This document shows, in pieces, positions 42,901 to 57,900 of a stretch of 64,000 nucleotides of DNA. A program made the position numbers and the translations under genes. Numbering within the stretch: the stretch's first letter is position 1; every line of letters starts with the position of its first letter. Source of the DNA: CBDAUN01 sp965214615 (lineage in GTDB: Bacteria; Pseudomonadota; Gammaproteobacteria; Arenicellales; JAJDZL01); contig OZ243952.1 of NCBI GenBank assembly GCA_965214615.1, positions 2,542,001-2,606,000 of the forward strand, written 5' to 3'. The notes below the pieces were generated by a model, which worked only from the letters and a program-made list of their open reading frames with translations, had not been told where the DNA came from and searched no databases.

Positions 42901-45900
42901 TGTCGCCCCACTTGCTGTCGTATAGTCTGAACCACTCGCACTCTGATAGACCGCGTCTGTCGACTCGCCGCGTCCATCCGATGTCGAATAGACGATGTCC
43001 ACACCCCCGCCTGGCGCATCCTGCGGAAGTAATACAGTGAATTCCACCGCATTGCCCTCTGACGCGCTTGCGTCAGTCACGCCGATGCCAGCCTCATCGT
43101 CGACGATGGGTATGGTGAGCGATCCAGTCGCGCTAATACCACCGGAAAGCCCAATCGAAGACGGCGCTCGGGCGCCTGTTCCGTAGGCAATGTTCAACGT
43201 GCGGGCTGTCTGATCGTTGTTGTCAACTGCAGTAAATCTCAGTGTCGCGGCCTTCGCACCGGCATCTGAAAAAATGACAGCCGGAATCTGCATACTGTGC
43301 GGGTTCTGCGTATTGAGCGTGACGCCGGTACTGCCATCTGTCAATACATAGGTGTAATGTGTGGCTACCGTTGCACCTGTCACCGCAAGCGGAACTGTCA
43401 CACTCTCACCGTCGACCAATTCTCTGCCAAGCGTCACGGTTACATCCACCGTTCCACCGTCCTCGAAAATGCCGCCTGACCCAGTACGCGCAAGTGTCAC
43501 GGTTGTCACATCGTCATCCAAAACATCAACTGTCGCCGAGGTTGATGTTCCCAGCGTATATCCGGTACCGGAGTCCAGGGTCGCAAGGATAGCGCTATTG
43601 AGTTCGTCGACCGTGTCAGCTATCGTGCTGATGGTCAGTGTCGCGGTTCCCTCGTTCTGGCTGCCTGCAGCCGGGACAGTCACCTGTCTCGAACCGACAC
43701 CATCACTGGCAGCAACATTGCCAGACTCGCTGACAGAAACATTGACAGTGAGATCTGTCGCCGGCGCAGGTGCCGCTGTCACTGTGAAACCCGCGCCCGT
43801 CCCTTCCGTCACAGGTGACGTGCGAGGGGCAATGGTGATGTTTGGGTTGTTCGGGTTGTCATTATCCAAAATACGGGCGAGCCAGTACGCTTCTGTCCCA
43901 TAGGTACCGCCGCTTGTTGGATAAAAACCGTAAGGCGGTGTATTTGAATCTAAAGTGGCTTCACCGGGAAAGAGCAAACGCAAAGAGATAATAAAAACCT
44001 CAGTTGGCTCAACCTCGCTGTCATCGGTTGTCGTGAACGCAAACGTCTTGCTCGTCTCGCCCGGGGCGAAAATTAAGGGGCGGGGAGGATAAGATGGCAA
44101 CTGGAAGTCCTCAAATGATGCTGTACCGACATCTGGCGGGCAGTCATTCGAATCGGGCCCGGTGCAATTGAGCCTGCCAATGAAGAGACCGATTTCGATA
44201 CTTCGGCTTGCTGGTTGGCTTAAAGTGAGCTTGACTGCACTGCTTTCACCCTCAACAACAGTTGGAGCCTCAACCTTGAGCGTCGGAACAGGCGCTACGG
44301 CATCATTTACCTGTAAGTCGAAGCTGTGCAGTGCAGCATCTGCGTTGCGTCTGGCGCCGCCGCTGACATCCGTACGGCGAGAATCCGAGTCGAATTCCGT
44401 GTCTGAACCAAGGTTAAGCGTGAATATTTCGGCACCCGCGTCGCCGCCTTCTGCAACATTGTCGATGCTCGTCTGAAGCAAAAGGGTTGCAGTTCTGGCA
44501 CCCGAACCTTTAAAACGTACCACCTGGTTTCTTTCATCATAAGCAACTGCGGGCAAGTTGACTCCCAAGTTAATACTCGAACCAGACTTCTTGGACATAG
44601 ACAAATCGTGCCACCAAAGTCTACCGCCACCATTGATGCGCAGCGGCACATCAATAATCTCACCTGCGACCAACTCTCGAGACAGCGTTATTGTAAATTC
44701 GATTGACTCACCTTCATCGATGGCGCCCGAACCCACACGTGCGAGGCTCACCACCGTGGGATCATCGTCAAAGATCTCGACTGTTGCAGAAGCAACACTG
44801 CCAGTTGTGTAACCGGTGCCAGGATCTACATTCGCAATGATGGAGATCCCATGGGGTTTGTCCACCTCGTCGGTCGTCGTGCCAACGGCAAACGACGCTG
44901 TTCCTGCGCTGTTCCCCGATGCCGGAATGGTCACCTGCCTGGCTCCGGCTTCGCCGTTTACGGCACCGCCGCCGATATCGTTCACCGTGATATCCACTGT
45001 GACATTGGAATTTGGCGTCGGTGTCGCTGTCACTGTAAATGTCGCAGCCGTCCCTTCAGACACAGGTGACTTGCCAGCGGCAATGCTGATGTTCGGGTTC
45101 GCCGGGTTGTCATTGTCATGGATGTCGACATGCCAGTGAGGAATGCCGTTGTAGGTGCCATCGGAGGGCGTAGTGGAATCGATAACCGCTTCGTTTGACT
45201 CAAGGTCAAATATTCGAAACCAAAATCTCTCAGTCGATTCAATCGCGTTGTCGTCAATTACGCTAAACGAGATCGTCTTCGATGTCTGACCGGGGGCAAA
45301 ACTCAGCGACACACCAGAAGTGAAGGCACCGGAAAAATCCTGAAAGCTTGCCGCATTCGAACCTTGGATGGTCGAAGCCCACACTGTAATGCCGATTGGT
45401 ACGGTTGCCGCCTCACTCAAAGTGAGCTCAATGGTACCGGTCTCACCCTCGGCGATGGCCGGGATCTTAACGCTGAGCGTGGGTACAGCTGATGCAACAT
45501 CGTTGACCGTAACATCGAAGCGATTCATCGAGGCACTCGCATTTGGCTTGGCCCCGCCACCGACATTCGTGCCAAGCGTGTTCGCACCAAACGCCGTGTC
45601 TGATCCAAGTGCAATTGTGAAATTTTCCGCACCGGCTTCACCGCCTTCCGATAGATGGTCGAATCGCGCCTCGAGCACCAAGGTTGCGGTTTTTGCTTTC
45701 ACGCCTTCGAAACGCACCAATGGAATCGATGTGTTCGCAGCGGAAAGGCTGACACCGGTATTAAGACCCGAACCAGACTTTGCTGAAAGTCTCCAGTCGG
45801 ACACAGTCACGCCCGAACCGCCGATATCGAGCGGAACATCGATAATCTCGCCTGCAATCAGCTCGCGCGCCGCGGTTACGGTGAACTCGACTGTTTCACC

Positions 45901-48900
45901 CTCTTTAATCGTACCTGTGCCTACCCGAGCGAGACTCACCACCGTGGGATCACCATCTACAATCTCGACCGTCGCCGAGGACGCAGTACCCACCGTGTAG
46001 CCTGTGCCTGACTTTAGATCTGCGGTAACAGCACCACTGATACTGCCAGTGGACTCGTCCACTGCGTCCGCAGCGGTTCCAATAGCCAGTGTTGCCGTAC
46101 CGGCATTGGCCCCGGTTGCGGGGATGACCACCTGTTTCGATCCGGTTTGGCCGCTTGCAGCGACATTTTCAACATCGCTGACGCTCAGATTCACGGTGAT
46201 ATTTGCCGCCGGTGCAGGCGTAGCTGTCACCGTAAAGGATGCGTCCGTCTCCTCCGTTACAGGCGATGCGCCAGGGGCAATAGTAATGCTCGGATTTGCC
46301 GGATTATCATTGTCATGAATGCGGACATACCAGTACGGATTGGATCCGATTGTAAAGCCGTCAGCCGGTGTGTTCGAATCGATTGTCGCTTCGGTGGAAT
46401 CCAGAGACCCTATCAAAAATTCGAAAATCTCTGTCGTTTCAGCCGCGTTGTCAGCGGTGGTCGCGAATGAAAGAGATTTGGTTATCTCGGCCGGTGCAAA
46501 CGTTAGATTGACGGGTATTCGGGAAAAATTACTGGTAAAGTCCGAGTCATACTGCGCGGCTTCAGTACCTGTTGGGCAAGGCGGTATGGAAGCAGATGTA
46601 CAAAGAGATTTGACGGCTACAACTTCAAATGGAATTGATTTTTCTGCCGGTCGGCTCAAGGTGAGCACAATGGTTCCGCTGTCACCCTCGATCACCGTCG
46701 GAATGTCGACCTTGAGTTTCGGCACGGCCAACCCTTTGATGTCATTGACCTTAATGTCAAAACGGTTCTTCGAAAGTGTCGAATTCGGGTCAGCGCCACC
46801 GTCAACATTGGTCCCGAGCGTATTTGCATCGAATGCCGCATTCGAACCAAGTGCAATCTCGTAGGTCTCCAGATTCGCTCCACCGCCCTCTGCGGTGTTG
46901 TCAACTTTAGCCCCTAATAACAACGTTGCAGTTTGCGCTCCCGCGCCCGAAAATCGCACAACTGATGACGAAGTGTTGGCCGCTGGCAGACTGACACCTG
47001 TGTTTAGGCCCATTGCGGGATTCTCACCCACAAACCAGTCAGCGGCAGTTACGCCTGTACCGCCGATTTCGAGTGGCACATCGATAATCTCACCTGCAAG
47101 CAGGGTACGGGACAACGTTACCGTGAACTCAACTGTCTGACCCTCATCCATGGCACCTGAGCCTGTTCTCGCCAGAGTTGCAATCGTCGGATCAGCATCA
47201 GTAATGGTGCCGGTGCCATCCAGGGTAGCTCCGCCGCCGGTTAATTTTGCATTGACTGGGTTTGAAAGCTGCACCGCTACAGTCTCATCCGCGGTCTCGT
47301 CAATGTCATCGTCGAAAACAGTGATGTCGATGTGCTGAGTCGTCTCACCCGCACTAAAGGTCAGTGTTCCGGCAGTCAGCGGTTTATAGTCAACTCCTTG
47401 GGTTGCCGTTCCACCGGAAATCCCGGCATAATCGACGGTCACTTCCTTGCCGCCCACCGGGGCAAGTGTGACCGTGTACCGCAATGTCGAAGTAGCGCCG
47501 TTTGTACCTTCGGCAACACTGGGAGCATCGATGGACAGCGCCGGTTCATCATCGTTGTCAACAATTGAAAAGGTCACAGTGCCTGAACCGGCGGCGCCGC
47601 CATCAAGGTTCGTGCCTGAATTGGCATCCAGGGTGGCTAAATCTATTGTCACCGACTCGAGTTCTTCGTCGGATGAGTCGTCAATTGCACGAAGGCCGAG
47701 TATCCCAAGCTTCGAAGTTAGAGGCAAGTTGGTAAAGATGATGGTCGGCGGTTTGTTGACAGGATCATCACTCGCAAGATTCTTGAAGAAAACAACTGGG
47801 GAATCACTTGAACCCGAGCTTGCGAAGTTGTAATCCGTGGTCAATTCGTAATCACGGCCGAAGACAGCATCACCTGAAAAGACCAGTGGTATCTCAAGCG
47901 CTTCATCACCTGTAAGTACACGGCTAAGCTCGACTGTAAAATTCGTTCTTCCGCCACTTGTGCCTCCCAGCTCGGTAATTGTGGCTCCAACCGGAGACGA
48001 AAGCGTCACCTCAATCGGATCGTTGTCAGTAATCTCAATGCTGTGACTAGACAGGTTGCCAAGTTTGGCGTGTTCGTCTGCAGTGATATCTACGGTGAAC
48101 GATTCTGCCAGTTCATCGTCAGCATCATCAGTAACAGTTACAGTGACATCCTTGCTCGTATCGTCTTTAAGGAAAATAAGGTCTGTACTCTTGATCAAAG
48201 TGAAATCACTATCGCCCGTCGCAGTTCCGTCAACGGTTTTATAGCTGAGCTGAGCATAGAGTAGCGTGGTACCGGTCTTTTCGACGGTGAGCGTCAACGT
48301 ACCATCATCTTCGGCTGCGACGGCAGAGGATGTCGAAAATTCAAAACTTGGCACATCATCCTCATCGTTAATGGTGCCAATGGCTGATTTCGCACTTTGG
48401 TTTATGCTGAAGTGATTGGTACTGTTGAGTGTCAACGTAAAATAATGATCGCTCTCGTAGATCTGATCACCTGTCGTCGCAATGCTCACGGTTCCGCTTC
48501 GCTGGCCTTGGGCGATGGTGAGCGTCGCACTACTCGCCGCCGTATAGTCTGAACTTGTCGCAACCTGATAGGCCGCGTCTGTCGACTCGCCGCGTCCGTC
48601 CGATGTCGAATAGACAATGTCCACACCCCCGCCTGGCGCTGCCTGCGGAAGCGTCACAGTGAATTCCACCGCATTGCCCTCTTGTGCGCCTGCGTCGGTC
48701 ACACTGATGCCGGCATCATCATTCAAAATCGGTATGGCAGCCGAACCGGTGGCATTGATACCGCCCGACAACCCTGACGAAGAAGGCGCCCGGGCGCTTG
48801 TTCCGTAGGCAATGTTCAGCGTGCGAGCCATCTGGTCGCTGTTGTCAACCGCAGTGAATGTCAGTGTCGCGGTCCTTGCACCTGAACTTGAGAAAATCAC

Positions 48901-51900
48901 TGCCGGATTCTGGGCGTTGTGCGGGCTTTGCGTATTGAGCGTGACACCGGTGCTGCCATCTGTCAATACATAGGTGTAGTGTGTGGTTGCCGTTGCACCG
49001 GTCACCGCAAGCGGAACCGTCACACTTTCCCCCGCAACCAATTGCCTTCCAAGCGTCACTGTCACATCTGCCGTACCGCCGTCCTCGGCAACCGCACCTG
49101 AACCTGAACGCGCAAGCATCACAGTTGTGGCATTGTAGTCCTGAACTTCAATGGTCGCCGACGATGTCGCAGTAGCTACCGTATAGCCACTGCCTGAGTT
49201 CACGGTCGCGAGGATAGCACCATCCGGCTCATCCACAGCATCGGCAACTGTGCTGACAATCAGTGTCGCAGTGCCTGCATTGCTGCGACCAGCTGCGGGG
49301 ACGGTCACTTGCTTGGAACCGATTCCACCGGCCGCAGTGACATTGCCACTTTCACCGACTGTGACACCGACAGTAAGATTTGTCGTCGGCGCAGGCGTTG
49401 CCGTCACTTGAAATCTCGCATCCGCCCCCTCCGTTACAGGTGAAGCGATAGGGGAAATGGTAATGTTGGGATTCGCCGGGTTGTCATTGTCCAGGATGCG
49501 GGCTTGCCAGTGATCACGCACATCCGTAACATCTGGCGGCGTACTGGGATCGAACGCAACTCCCTTAGAATTGAAGAGATCTATCCAAAGGTCAAAAACC
49601 TCAGTCGGTTCGACTGCACTGTCATCGGTGGTCGTAAAGGAGAGTGACTTTTTCGTCTCACCAGGAGCAAACTTGATATGAAACTCGTTGGGAAACCTGG
49701 CGTTAATCTGGCTTGGTTCTGGTTGCATGGTAAAGTCAACATCGGGTGTCGCAGGTTTCGTACCCGCTGGACACGGGGCTGTGGTACTAATACCGCAAAC
49801 CCTTACATTGACTATGGGTGCGATTTGCTTATCCATTGGTCGATTTAAAGTAAATTCAATAGCACCGCTGTCACCCTCGGTGACAGTTGGAACCTCAACT
49901 TTCAGCAACGGCAAGGCAGATCTGTCGTTAACCGTCACATCGAAGCTGTTCAATTCACCAGCCGTGTTCGGGTCTGCACCGCCGCCGACATTGGTGCCAA
50001 GTTTGGAATCATCAAATGCAGTGTTCGCACCGAGTGCAATCGTGTAAGTCTCCTGATTCGTTCCGCCGCCCTCCGCATGATCGTCGTGTTTCGCCTCCAA
50101 AGTCAGCGTCGCAGTCTTAGCTCCGACACCCTCAAAACGCACCACTGGCGTAGAAGTGGTTTCCCCGTATAGTGTGACACCGGTATTGAGACTCGCGCCA
50201 GCCTTCTTGGACAAACCCCAGTCGGCCGGTGTCACACCCGCACCGCCAATGTCGAGTGGCACATCAATAATGTCACCGAAAATCAGCGTCCGGGCGAGTG
50301 TTACCGTGAACCCAACCGTCTCGCCCTCATTAATGGCGCCTGAGTCTGTTCGCGCAAGGCTCACCAAGGTCGGATTACCGTCACTGATTGTGCCTGTGCT
50401 GTCCAAAGTTACACCGCCACCTGTCAATGTTGCATTGACCGCAGATGAAAGTCGCACTGCTACAGTCTCGTCGATGCTTTCGTCAACGGAATCATCGAGG
50501 ACGGTAATATCGATGTATTTGATCGTCTCGCCCGCGGCAAAAGTCAGTGTTCCGGCGCTAAGCGCTTCGTAGTCGACTCCCTGAGTCGCCGTGCCGCCTG
50601 AAATTTCGGCGTAGTCGACAGTAACGCTGCGAGTACTGGCGGGCGTGAGAGTCACCGCAAATCGTAAACTCGCATTACCGCTATCGGCGCCCTCAACAAC
50701 ACTTGGCGAATCAATGGATAGCGTTGGGTAGTCGTCGTCTGTAATTTCGAAGATCACCGTACCTGAACCGGTTGCGCCGCCGTCGAGGTCCGTGCCCGAA
50801 CTCGCATTGAGAGTTCCCAGACTGACCGTTAACGATTCTGAATCCTCCTCGACAGTATCTTCGATGGGTTCGAGGGCTAGAGAAGCAAGACGTAAGGCAC
50901 CTGCCACGCCGGTAAAGACAATAGTCGGCGGCTTATTGACATGATCGGTGCTGGTAAGATTCAAGAATTGAACACCTTTGGGAATCACACTCCCGGAATG
51001 CTCTGTAATTTCGGTGCTAAGGGCGTAATCGATACCAAAATCGGCATCACCTCCAAAAGCAAGCGGCACAGCGAGCGTCTCGTCATCCCTGAGAGTGCGA
51101 CCTAACTCGACTGAAAAAGTGGCTAGTTGACGAGGAGCCGACTCACCGAAGGACTTATTAGCTGCAGACAGTATCGTGACCTGAGTCGCATCGTTGTCCG
51201 TAATTTCGATTGTGCGGCTGGATGTGCTCCCTAGGCGAGCGTGAGTGCCTGCGATCAGATCCACGGTGAACGTTTCTGTCGGCTCATCATCAGCGTCATC
51301 ACTGAGACTCACAGTGATGTCCTTGCTGGAATCATCCTTGCCAAAAACAAGGTCTGCACGCTTGATGGCGGTGAAGTCAATATCCGACGTTGCGGTTGCG
51401 GCGACCGTAGTATAGCTAAGCGTTGCATCCACCAGCGTTGTGCCAGTCTTTTGCACAGTGAGTGTCGCCGTACCATCACCTTCGTCTACAGCGCTGGAAG
51501 ATGTCGAAAATTCAAAACTTGGCACATCACCTTCATCGGTAATGGTACCAATGGCTGAATTCGCACTTTGGTTTAAGCTGAAGTGATTGGTGCTGTCGAG
51601 CGTCAACGTAAAAAAATGATCACTCTCGTAGGTCTGATCATCTGTAGTCGCTATACTCACGGTGCCGCTTCGCTGACCTTGAGCGATGGTCAGTGTTGCC
51701 TCGCTTGCCGCCGTATAATCTGAACTTGTCGCAACCTGATAGGCCGCATCTGTCGACTCGCCGCGACCGTCCGATGTCGAATAGACAATATCCACACCCC
51801 CGCCTGGCGCCGCCTGCGGCAGTGTCACGGTGAACTCCACCGCACTGCCCTCCGGCACGCGGGCACCGGTCACACTGATTCCGGCATCGTCGTCGACAAT

Positions 51901-54900
51901 GGGCACGGAGACGGATCCGTGCGTACTGACACCATCAGAACCCCTCGAAAATAAAGGTGCCCGGGAACCGGTCCCAAAATTTATGACAATCGTGCGGGCA
52001 CTTTGGTCGTTATTATCAACTGCGCTAAACGTTAGCGTTGCAGTGCGTGCATCAGCACCTGAGAACCTCACTGCCGGATCTTGACTGCTGTGCAGGCCGC
52101 TCGTTTCAAGATACACGCCGGTGTCATCTTCACTGAGGATATAGCTGTAGTGGGTTGTCACCGATGCACCCGTTACTGTAAGCGGCACCGTCACACTTTC
52201 CCCCGCAACCAGTGCTCTGCCAAGCGAGACAGTCACATCAGCCATGCCACCGTCCTCGGCAATGCCACCTGAACCTGTACGCGTGAGTGTGATAGTTGTT
52301 GGATCGTCGTCGTCAACCTCAACTGCAGCCAAGGATGCTGCACTGACCGTATAGCCGGCACCCGAATGCAAACGAGCGGTAATGGTGCTAGTGGACTCGT
52401 CCACTGTATCAGCAACGGTGCTGACAGTTAATTTCGCGGTGCCTGCATTCAGGCTGCCCGAAGCCGGAATTTGCACCTGCTTCGAGCCGGTCGAACTATT
52501 TGCTGCGACATTGCCGGTTTCGCTCACCGTGAGATTCACGGTAGTATTTACACTAGGTGCCGGTGTTGCAGTCACTGTGAAAGCCGCATTCGTCCCCTCG
52601 GTCACCGGTGATGCGTCAGGAGTGATGGTGATGTTCGGGTTCGCCGGGTTGTCATTGTCCAGAATGCGAACATGCCAATAAAAATCAATATCCGAAAAGT
52701 CAGGCGGGGTGCTCGGGTCGATCGTAGCTTCCAAGTTGTTGGGCATGCCCATGAAAAATAGGAAAACCTCTGTCGATTCAATCGCATTGTCATCAATCGT
52801 TGTTAAGGGGATCGACTTTTTCACCTGACCCGGCTCAAACCTCAGCGTGAAAGTCGATGGTACACCGACAAAGTCGATGTCCAATTCCGCACGTTCAGTA
52901 CCCGTCGGACACGGAGGGCTGTCAAAAAGATTGCAAACCCAGAAAATATAATTGATCGTAACAGGCTTGGTCGATGCTCGGCTTAGGGTGAGATCAATCG
53001 TACCTTGGTCCCCTTCGGTGACGACCGGCACATCAACCCTGAGCGTCGGTGGAATTATCGCGGCATCATTGACCGTGACATCGAAGCTGTTCCTAGCACC
53101 ACTTGAATGCGGGTCAGCACCGCCATCGACATTGGTGCCAAGCGTGCTTGCATCGAACGCTGAATTCGAACCAAGTGAGATCTCGAATATCTCCTGATTC
53201 GCCGAGCCGCCTTCTGCAGTATTGTCAATCTGTGGCTCCAAAACCAGTGTCGCAGTCTCGGATCCAGCATTCGCAAAACGCACTACCGGCGATAAGGAGT
53301 TCTCGCCGGAAACAGTAACACCGGTGTTAAACCCCGTACCGGACTTCGCAACCAGCGACCATTCGGACGCGGTTACGCCCGTACCGCCGATCGTGAGCGG
53401 AACATCAATGATCTCATCTGCGATCAACGACCGGGACAGCGTTACTGTAAATTCAATCGTCTCGCCTTCGTCAATAGCCCCGGATCCTACGCGAGCAAGA
53501 CTCACCACCGTGGGAGTGTCGTCTTTCATCTCGACTTTCGCCGATGATAAAGTGCCCACTGTATAGCCGGTGCCTAAATCAACAGTCGCAACAATAGCAC
53601 CTGCTTGACCAGGCAACTCGTCCAGCGAGTCGGCGACAGTGCCAACACTGAGTTGCGCGCTACCTGCGTTAAGACCAGACGCTGGAATGACTACCGACTT
53701 TGACCCGGTTTGGCCACTGGCCGCAGAGTTACCGACATCACTTACAGTAATATCCACCGTGAGGTTCGCTGTTGGCACCGGTGTCGCGGTGACCGTGAAA
53801 ATCGCAGGCGATCCCTCCGCCACCGACGTGCCGGGAGCGATGGTGACATTCGGGTTCGCCGGATTGTCGTTGTCCAAAATTCGAATGAACCAGTAGGATT
53901 CAGCCGAAACAGTGCCGTCGGGCGGTGTCGTCGAATCAATTGCCGCTTCGGTAGAATTCAGATTGGCAAGGCGAAACACAATGACTTCAGTCGACTCAAT
54001 TTCGCTGTCATCAACCGTTGTAAGCGAGTATGTCTTGAACTTCTCGCCCGGGGCGAACGTCACAGTGGTTGATGACTGAGGCGCATCAGTAGAATAATCC
54101 GAGGAATCGCTCGCGTCTTTGGCACCCTGTGGACAGGGGATGCCTACAGAGCACCGGCTTGTTGAAAGATCTATGGAAATCGACTGACTTGCCGCCCGGC
54201 TCAATGTAAGATCAATGGTGCCGTTCCCACCCTCGGTGACAGTTGGGACCTCGACCTTGAGCGTCGGTGTCGCCGACCCTATGATGTCATTGACCGCGAT
54301 GTCGAAACTGTTCATTGCGTCAGTCGTATGCGGATCAGCGCCACCACCGACATTGGTACCCAGCGTGCCTGCGTCGAACGCTGCATTCGAACCAAGTGCA
54401 ATCTCGTAGGTCTCCAGATTCGTTCCACCGCCCTCGGCAGTGTTATCAATCCTTGCTCCCAATACCAGCGTCGCAATTTCGGCTGCTCCATTTTCAAATC
54501 GCACCACAGGTGAGGAAGTGCCGGTGCCAAGTAGGCTGACACCTGTATTTAGGCCAGTGCCGGGTTTGCGACCTAGAAACCAGTCGCCCGCGGTTACGCC
54601 TGTACCACCGATGTTCAGCGGCACATCGATAATCTCGGCGGCAATCAGTGCACGGGACAGCGTTACCGTAAACTCAGCCGTCTGCCCCTCGTCAATGGCA
54701 CCCGAGTCTATTCGCGCAAGACTCACCACTGTCGGGTCGTTGTCAGTTATAGCGCCGGTGCCGGCAAGTGTGACACCACCGCCGGCAAATGTTGCATTGA
54801 CTGCATTTGAAAGCCGGACTTTCATCGTCTTGGTGATTGACTCATCAAGGGCATTGCTGTCAAGAACCATTACATCAATATGTTGTGTTGTCTCACCTGA

Positions 54901-57900
54901 AGCAAAAGTCAAGGTTCCGGAAGTCAGCGCTGTGTAGTCGACTCCTTGAGTAGCTGTACCACCGGTAATCTCAGCATAATCGGCAGTCACCTCCTTGCCA
55001 CTCGCCGGCGTGAGCGTTGCCGTGAACCGCAAAGTGTTTCCTTCACCGGCACTCGGTGAATCAATGGACAGCGCCGGTTCATCATCGTTGTCTGTTATTG
55101 AGAAGGCCACGGTGCCTGAACCGGTCGCGCCGCCGCCGAGATTCGTACCTGAATTCGCATCCAGAGTGCCCATACCCAGTGTCACCGACTCGTCTGTCTC
55201 GTCGAACCTGTCGTTGACAGCTCGTATTGAAAGCGTTGCACGCCGCGAAGCTCCAACCGGGCCGGTAAATACAATGGTCGGCGGCAGGTTTACAATGTCA
55301 GCACTCGAAAGATTCTTGTAGCTGACTCCCTTAGGGATGAAGTCATCTGCCCCACGTGTGTAATTGGTACTTAATATGTAATCTGTGAGAAATTCGGCAG
55401 CCCCTCCAAATATGAGTGGCACCTCCAGCGTTTCATCGCCTTCGAGCGCACGGCCAAGCTCGACTGTGAAATTCGCTCTTCCGCCACTTGTGCCTCCCAT
55501 CTCGGTAATTGCGGTTCCAACCGGAGACGTAAGCGTTACCTCGGTCGCATCGCTGTCGGCAAGCTCAATACTGTGGCTGGTCGTGGTGCCAAGCTTGGCG
55601 TGAGCATCAGCGCCAAGATCCACGGAAAACGCTTCCGCCGGTTCATCATCATTGTCATCAGTGAGTGTGACAATGATGTTCTTGCTCACATCATCCTTAC
55701 CGAAAATAAACTCCGTCTTCGCAATTGCAACAAAATCACCGCCGCCTATCGCAGTACCATCAACGGTGGTATAGCTGAGCGTCGCATCCACCAATGTAGT
55801 GCCGGTCCTGGCAACGCTAAGCGTCACCGTACCGTCATCTTCGGCCGCAGTGGTAGAGGATGTCGAAAATTCAAAACTCGGCACATCATCCTCATCGGTA
55901 ATGGTGCCAACCGCGGAACTCGCGCTTGAGTTCAAGCTGAAGGGGTTCGCGCTGGCAAGTGTCAAGGTAAGATAATGATCACTCTCGTAGGTTTGGTCAT
56001 CGCTCGTCGCAATGCTCACGGTGCCGCTTTTTTCACCTTCGGCAATAGTGAGCGTCGCACTGCTCGCCGCCGTATAGTCTGCTGCGCCGGTTGCAACCTG
56101 ATGGGCCGCGTCTGCCGACTGTCCGCGTCCGTCCGATGTCGAATAGACGATGTCCACACCCCCGCTTGGCGCGGCTTGCGGAAGAGTCACGGTGAATTCC
56201 ACCGCATCGCCTTCCGGCGCGCTCGCGTCGGTCACGCCCACCCCCGCATCGTCGTCTAAAATGGGCACGGACACAGACCTACCCGGGCTGATGCCACCCG
56301 AAAGCCCTGACGAGGATGGTCCGAATTGCACTCCCCCTGTCCCAAACCTGACAAGCAGCGTGCGCTCTGTCTGGTCATTGTTATTGACAGCGGTGAATGT
56401 GAACTTTGCCTGTTTCGCTCCTGCGCCTGTGAAATTCACTACCGGATTGTCGGCGAAAAATGGAAATTCATCCGTATAAAGAGTCACACCCGTACCGCCT
56501 TCGAATACGTAAGTGTAGTGGGTTGCGTGTGTCGCGCCCGTAAACACGACCGGTGCTCTCACACTTTCTCCAGCGACCAGTGGTCTTCCAAGCGTTACGG
56601 TGACATCCACCGTACCGCCGTCTTCAGCAATGCCCCCTGAACCTGAACGCGCAAGTGTCACGGTTGTGGCATCGTTGTCTTGAACTTCAACCGTCGCCGA
56701 AGGGGGTTTGCCCACCGTATAGCCGCTTCCTGAGTCTACCGTCGCGACGATAGCGCCATCGAGTTCATCAACTTTGTCATCATCCGTACTGACAGTCAGC
56801 GTCGCTGTGCCCGCGTTTTGGCTGGTTGCAGACGGTATGGTCACCTGTTTGGAACCGATACCGCCAGCGGCAGTAAAACTACCCGCCTCGCTGACCGCGA
56901 CATCTACAGTGAGATTTGCCGTCGGTGCCGGCGTTGCTGTCACTTGGAAACTCGCGTCCGTCCCCTCGGTCACCGGCGATGTGCCAGAAGAAATGGCAAT
57001 GTTGGGATTCGCCGGGTTGTCATTGTCCAGGATAGCAGCATGCCAATGAGGATAATCCACTGAATCATCAGGCAGTGTACTCGGATCGATCTCAATTTCG
57101 TTCGCATTAAAATCACCGAATAGCAAAAGGTAAAAGATCTCAGTCGATTCGACTGAACTGTCATCGGTCGTCGTATAGGGGATTGACTTTTTCGTCTCAC
57201 CGGGGGCAAACCCGACTAGAAGTGGCGGATACCTTGCTTGCACGGAAAAGTCAACGTCAAGCGATGCAGGTTTCCTACCCGGTGGACAAGGAGAGGTATA
57301 ACTTGTACCGCATTCATCAATTCCAAAATTAAACACTAGTCTCTTATCCGCCGGTCGACTCAAAGTCAGTTCAATAGCGCCGCTTTCACCCTCGGTGACG
57401 GTTGGGATATCAATCCTAAGTGTCGGCTTGACCGACCCTGTGATGTCGTTCACTACGACTTCGAAACTGTTCATCGCAGCACTTGCGTGCGGATCGGCAC
57501 CGCCGAGAACGTTAGTGCCAAGCGTATTGGCATCGAAATCTGCATTCGACCCCAGTGCGATCTCAAAGGTCTCCTGATTCGCTCCGCCACCCTCTGCGGT
57601 ATTGTCAATCTTAGCCCCTATCAACAATGTCGCAATTTGCGCTCCCGCACCTTCAAAACGTAGAACCGGCGTCATAGTGCCTGTGTTGGAAAGACTGACA
57701 CCGGTATTAATCGCCATTCCGGATTTCGTTACCAGGGACCAGTCTGCCGTTGTCACACCTGTGCCGCCGATTTTCAGTGGCACATCGATAATCTCACCCG
57801 CAATCAACGTCCGGGCCAGCGTTACCGTGAATTCAAATGCCTTGCCCTCATCAATGGCCCCTGAGCCTGTTCGCGCAAGACTCACCACTGTCGGGTCGTT

